Origin: an uncultured Eubacteriales bacterium
GTDB taxonomy: Bacteria; Bacillota; Clostridia; Oscillospirales; Oscillospiraceae
DNA length: 18,011 bases
Assembly (NCBI GenBank): GCA_900553545.1
Contig: USDP01000012.1
Location: 1-18,011, forward strand
Reading direction: 5' to 3'
Positions 15,801 to 18,011 of this stretch are shown piece after piece (positions within the stretch are counted from its first letter, which is position 1; every line of letters begins with the position of its first letter). The translations under genes and the position numbers were made by a program. The notes under the pieces are model-generated. The model made no database searches. It had not been told where the DNA came from and was given only the letters and a program-made list of their open reading frames with translations.

Positions 15801-18011
15801 ACATCACGCTGAACATCGACCGCTGCCGCAACTATGCGCAGACGCTCAGTGGCTACAACTTCACCGCCGGCATCTTCGGTGACCGCTATGCCTACGGCCG
15901 GACGCAACCCGCGACGGATACCTATATCCAGAACTGCTTTTCGGTCACGCCCGGCCAAAAGGACCGTGAGATCGTCTTTATGCACAGCGGCGGCTCGGAT
16001 ACGCTCGGCGCGGAAAAGACCGGAAACAACTACTACTTTGACGATGCCTGGGGCATCACCAACCAGTACACTTCGGGCGGCATCGACTCCGACTACACAA
16101 ACCGCCGCGAATCCCGCCGCGCGTATTCGCGTATGCTCGGCTACGGCCTGTTCGATCAGCGGCTGTTCGCCGCTGTGGCGGGGCCGACCCTGGGGCCGGT
16201 CGACTCGTTCGCGACGACCTCGCACGGCATGTACTACAACATGACCCCGTCCAATACCTCGATCGACGGGCACGGCATCATGACCGAGACCTCCTCCGGG
16301 AAGATCGTCGGCCGCGTCATCTATGATATGCCGTACTCGTATGAGCCGTATGTGTTCAACCACGGCGGCGCGAAGCTCCAGCAGGCGGTCAAGACCCGAA
16401 ACGGCGGGGCGAGCGGCATGGACGCCTTTGCCCGCACCGCCTACCGCGACTTCGAGCACGGCAGGACGGACGGCGGCGCGCTCGACGGCTCCTTCGGCGT
16501 TTCGCTGCGCCAGAACAGCGAGGGCGGCTTCGAGGTCTCGATCACGGACGACGACCGCCCGCTGTACTACGAGGGCAGGGTCTCGGTCGACGGCAAAGAG
16601 GTGCTGTCCGGTCTGCGCTTTGTCCCGAAATGCAAGGGTCAGGGTCTGTGGGACCCCGAGCTTGACGGCACGCAGGCCCACGGCGCGGGCACGACGGAGG
16701 GCACGTTCCAGCTGCCCGCCGGTCTGGACACCGACACCGCAGGGCGGAGCATCACGCTTTCCGTCCGCGCGGTCAGCCTGTTCGAGGACACCGCGCCCTC
16801 CGCATGGAAGCAGGCGCAGACGGTCGACGTCTCGGTCCTGCCGACGCCGGACATCAGCATCCGTCTGACCGGGCACGAAAACGCGTCCCGGTCGAACGGC
16901 TGGAAGGAGTCGGCGGTCTACCGGCTCTCTCTGAACAACCTTGCCGACTATGCGCCGTTTGGCGGCTGGAGGGTCGTCTGCCGCCTCGGCTCGCAGACCG
17001 TGACGCTCGACAAGAGCCGCCCGGCGGCCGAGATCCGCGGCGGCGGCCTGCAGGAGCTGATCGTGACCGCATCGGCGGATGTCACGAACGGCATCCAGCC
17101 GGCCTCCGTGACCCGTACCATCCCGATCGACACGCCGGCGTACCGGCCGGACGGCAGCATCCGCAGCCTGACCGCGTCGTACTCGGGCAGCACGGCGGCG
17201 GACTTCACCGTCACGGCGGCGCTGACCGTCCGGGAGACCACGATGGAGACCCCGCCGGTCTACCGCATCGAGCTGCTCGGCACGGTCGGCGGACAGGAAT
17301 ACGTTTTCGCGCATGAGGATGTGCTGACCTCGGCGGGCAGCACGGTCACGGCGAACTTCCGCGACCTGCCGGTGCAGTATTTCGCGGATACCGTCAAAAA
17401 CCGCCGCGTGCGCGCGTGGTATGCGGCCTCCGGTCTCGGCCCGGTCAGCACCTATGGCGAAACCCGGCAGAGCGGCGACGCCGCCGTTACCCTGCGCACG
17501 TACAGCGCCTCCGGCGAACAGCAGCCCGACCGCACGATCTACAGCCATGTCCTCGGCTCTCCGAAGGATTTTGCCGATTACATCGCATACACTGCGCTGC
17601 ACATCACGCCGCTCGCCGCGCCGGTGCTGAACGCGCCCGAGCTCAGCCGCAGCGCGTCCGGCAGCATCAGCTACCGCTTCTCGTGGACGCAGCCCGGTCA
17701 GGGCGCCGCAGATGCGCGCTACAGCGTCCGTCTCACGGGCATCACCGCCGACCGCGCGAGGGTCGGCATCCCGCTGGGCGAGGTCTACACGGACAGCGCC
17801 GCAAAGGAGTTCACCGTCAGCGCGGACGACTGGCAGTATGCCGCGGTCGAGCTGACCGTCACCCGTCTGGGGCAGGCCTACGGCGAGGCCGGTCTGAGCG
17901 CGTCTCAGACCTGTGATGTTAAGCAGCGCCTCCCCCGCCCGGGTCAGCCGTCGGTATCCAACCCGGATACCAATGAGCTGGTATACGACATCAGCTGGCG
18001 CGCGGACGGGC
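9878..18011 (+). CDS. Giant type IV prepilin-like surface protein with GLUG repeats, C-terminus beyond window
   Basis: One frame runs without a stop from ATG 9878 (8 bases after AAAGGAGG) to the window end: at least 2711 codons. Residues 1-34 are a type III (prepilin) signal: basic MTKRRGKGG, a prepilin-peptidase site between Gly9 and Phe10, Glu at mature position +5 (FTLVE), then a hydrophobic helix. Residues about 35-190 resemble a pilin body. About 200-400 is beta-rich. FRHLSNIR at 401 opens a region leading to GLUG-type repeats at about 530-2000, a presumed beta-solenoid. From about 2200 onward there are repeated beta-sandwich or Fn3-like segments (for example VLPTPDISIRL). It is presumably inserted in the membrane or a pilus by type IV pilus machinery, none of which is in this window. 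An adhesin or fibre role is inferred. Codon use is markedly GC-rich with C/G third positions. No transporter, enzyme or sortase motif was seen. Confidence 0.9.
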   Translation, partial: MTKRRGKGGFTLVELAVTLVIMSILFAIAVPNLLGYIHLSQFRRNESCAKTMYLSAESALTYCRTGGEWESFRRRVKDEGVLNRSFDEADGEQKKLSGRIYGIRLDADEYASGELSGDGSLVDELLSQDTYDKSLLNAAICIEIDVESGHVYSVFYGTSCKGLYYGSNALSQPAELSGEWLDMDSRASYDLRRAERLGYYSVQDAVNVVNLDAAKLKITSINLVNGETLSLGWSSSVRAQNRANVYYEVKLYSSADEARLLTIRVPGSALKTGAQPLEVTAEDGTKKNYTFPIEYDQTAGRASLVLDGMMNAQLYSRLDELSDKDKAAFLQSSSTSITRFGGTLAAPAEVYATVQAFPDPNAAYDSGEMYQKSDAIDSNRANTLFGDGTSADGAECEIKAFRHLSNIRYTDTAAEFSVAARSLDWTSDSVRVYGTAAHGALTVSSGTDIGFPSIPELKTGQTLNGAGGLLNRIAAVFTGGNAVSSLRLDDTSIDANAEYLGLFQKNSGTIRGLRLLSPQVDVSSATLRGVGAVCGYSRGSLEGDSVDGADARVRAALTAANAEGIGGVAGVIEGNGTITGLSVSGAVTGTLPVSGEARGIGGIAGSLTVSGTAVKNLTSRASVTGNRSAGGIAGYLAGSGQPTRQDLLDCTNEGLVLSSADADETSLAGRYIGGIVGYAYHASLGGCTSRAGRAADYEYTQADRSRLRGRYVGGIVGYSDGSVLYRCSTGADGYVLGSEYVGGIVGGANEGANRLLLHDGTARVTANAACVIGNSYVGGIIGRNSGGSVIENCVNTGVAAGYQAYIGGICGANEKNAAIVNCASYVSDTDGAVYRRVTGWGATGSYAGGLTGYNGGSIVFDKKSVVSTRSVAGIVVGRDYVGGLVGYNDADGTIDVDYTLIGGSVFASGDCAGGLAGLNASTSLLGQTLTVKPASVQGRYYVGGAIGANVVDPDTDITVGGLRVDNSLGSVTAEAFCGGLIGYQRTYTEKDRAGRALAALLPGIAENGDNVPGAVTPSTNPHTVTITSDANREGQLTQASGNMTIRAYAYAGGIVGCGEPQSRMQVVGCLNAGGFDRPADGVFPDSRLKTGVNLAAYLRTQGHEDAARTLSDEPGADTLRVSIVGGIVGVGGKNHVVDRCASRGTMNGLDAMGGVVGLNEGLITDCTLSGSMGSATQDYIGGIAGLNVGAIENCTAGKNCTVTGRTAVGGIVGYNLSGGRVQNCTGSANVSGTGRVGGIAGENGGEIVLSGAKAGARRVTGTGSGVGGVIGVNAATGTLRAADDSAQGDVIAADCGLTVRGGSKVGGIAGINRGTLGGVSGSCLTSQAAEVRAESGLAGGIAGAQEGAAARLCFAKNLGRVTANTGAAGGIVGIGSAGSTVENCYGDGSVASSDGYAGGIAGENLGRIQDCAVGSGGAAVTLTTRSRTAAGAVCAVNHKGGTVSGAEIGGRVTISGSAFLLGALVGDNCGTVADAEVTQQPEYDVSASALQVGGAVGINRPGGTVRSVRVTSDFKGFSRYQYLGGVVGQNCAPSSDGTAAGQVENCTYSGAITEGKSAAANCYGGIAGVNGGLLSGNTVSALTLTADGVYTATATSSAADKERLSTHIGGIAGKNDTTGIIEQCYIDNTRTGSITVKNGMVGGVTGYNKGTVALSGDGSTEALMTGVREVSGLLANAKDLSADSSWVKWKDGADIEALTYASSGKSVAQGRTMQIIVTGNGSLGGIAGCNAPSGALDRCVSGDWLLVNRSDSISVGTGGIIGMNESEKDLSFLLNRAFVGRQLRSANTNRFAGGIIGTQTNRTTADWLIEGCINYGTVYGCLSHYSGGIIGQWTNNGGTLERCYNYGNLQTTFQANWVGASGGIVAQLYHAASGQDFNILSCQNHGSLYGRNGRSVDDCANDSGGILGNVTAYAADAGKGQAFTINVADCVNGPGVEIYSGSMASGIVGFFSADGVANITDNHRAQQLITNATENITLNIDRCRNYAQTLSGYNFTAGIFGDRYAYGRTQPATDTYIQNCFSVTPGQKDREIVFMHSGGSDTLGAEKTGNNYYFDDAWGITNQYTSGGIDSDYTNRRESRRAYSRMLGYGLFDQRLFAAVAGPTLGPVDSFATTSHGMYYNMTPSNTSIDGHGIMTETSSGKIVGRVIYDMPYSYEPYVFNHGGAKLQQAVKTRNGGASGMDAFARTAYRDFEHGRTDGGALDGSFGVSLRQNSEGGFEVSITDDDRPLYYEGRVSVDGKEVLSGLRFVPKCKGQGLWDPELDGTQAHGAGTTEGTFQLPAGLDTDTAGRSITLSVRAVSLFEDTAPSAWKQAQTVDVSVLPTPDISIRLTGHENASRSNGWKESAVYRLSLNNLADYAPFGGWRVVCRLGSQTVTLDKSRPAAEIRGGGLQELIVTASADVTNGIQPASVTRTIPIDTPAYRPDGSIRSLTASYSGSTAADFTVTAALTVRETTMETPPVYRIELLGTVGGQEYVFAHEDVLTSAGSTVTANFRDLPVQYFADTVKNRRVRAWYAASGLGPVSTYGETRQSGDAAVTLRTYSASGEQQPDRTIYSHVLGSPKDFADYIAYTALHITPLAAPVLNAPELSRSASGSISYRFSWTQPGQGAADARYSVRLTGITADRARVGIPLGEVYTDSAAKEFTVSADDWQYAAVELTVTRLGQAYGEAGLSASQTCDVKQRLPRPGQPSVSNPDTNELVYDISWRADG
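11462..15900 (+). repeat. Tandem GLUG-type protein repeats inside the giant gene
   Basis: The core GG-I/V/L-x-G recurs about 36-38 times by eye (for example at 11573, 11764, 11893, 12014, 13502, 14570, 15254 and 15590), usually every 28-45 residues. Typical units read GGIVGYN-x-G, then a short turn, then x-N-C or x-R-C, then a small T/G-rich strand. This matches the GLUG motif of large bacterial surface proteins, thought to stack into a beta-solenoid. At DNA level the 18-mer GTCGGCGGCATCGTCGGC occurs exactly at 12011, 12098, 13247 and 13499, so recombination between units is possible. Confidence 0.85.

Noticed and set aside
13933..15882. Arginine/histidine-rich plus-strand frames inside the giant gene (13933-14820 and 14941-15882)
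   Set aside because: Out-of-frame readings of the GLUG repeats; the RRH-rich composition comes from shifted GGC/ATC codons.
11462..15900. CRISPR array
   Set aside because: The repeats are imperfect, coding, and variable in spacing, and they keep reading frame; they are protein repeats, not direct repeats with unique spacers.
14864..17602. 912-codon open frame on the minus strand
   Set aside because: Same composition artefact as above; the plus-strand frame has coherent repeats and a start with a ribosome site, this one has neither.

Overview
This window looks like chromosomal DNA from an anaerobic, fairly GC-rich Clostridia-type Firmicute, possibly an Oscillospiraceae-like gut bacterium. 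The assignment rests on strong AGGAGG-type ribosome sites, a pyruvate:ferredoxin oxidoreductase, Firmicute-type sigma-70 promoters in AT-rich gaps, and GLUG-repeat surface proteins. No marker gene fixes the genus.

Region 1 (1-8880) is a sugar-acid catabolic cluster. On the minus strand are a HpcH/HpaI-family 2-oxo-acid aldolase and, downstream of it, the N-terminal 469 codons of pyruvate:ferredoxin oxidoreductase, cut by the window edge. An IclR-family regulator diverges from the aldolase. Next comes a LysR-family regulator, divergent from a plus-strand series: SDR dehydrogenase, GntP-family permease and IlvD/EDD-family dehydratase. Read together, the permease imports an aldonic acid, the SDR interconverts a keto and hydroxy group, the dehydratase forms a 2-keto-3-deoxy acid, the aldolase splits it to pyruvate and an aldehyde, and PFOR oxidises the pyruvate. 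No sugar-acid kinase is visible, which suggests a non-phosphorylative route. The substrate cannot be fixed from sequence. Both divergent intergenic regions contain recognisable promoters and inverted repeats that are good operator candidates.

Region 2 (8881-9720) holds a lone small serine recombinase of resolvase/invertase type. Its promoter is surrounded by four copies of a CAAAACC core, two as an inverted pair and two as a 12-bp direct repeat. This is the layout of a recombination or autoregulatory site. The gene is closed off by two consecutive intrinsic terminators.

Region 3 (9721-18011, open at the right edge) is a single giant reading frame of at least 2711 codons with its own near-consensus promoter and a strong ribosome site. 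It begins with a type IV prepilin signal (GG|FTLVE) and hydrophobic helix. A pilin-like and beta-rich segment follows, then roughly 36-38 GLUG-type repeats, then repeated beta-sandwich-like modules running off the end. Pilins are usually 150-200 residues, so this is a pilin-anchored giant adhesin or fibre, and it is the most unusual object here. Long minus-strand open frames opposite it are compositional shadows.
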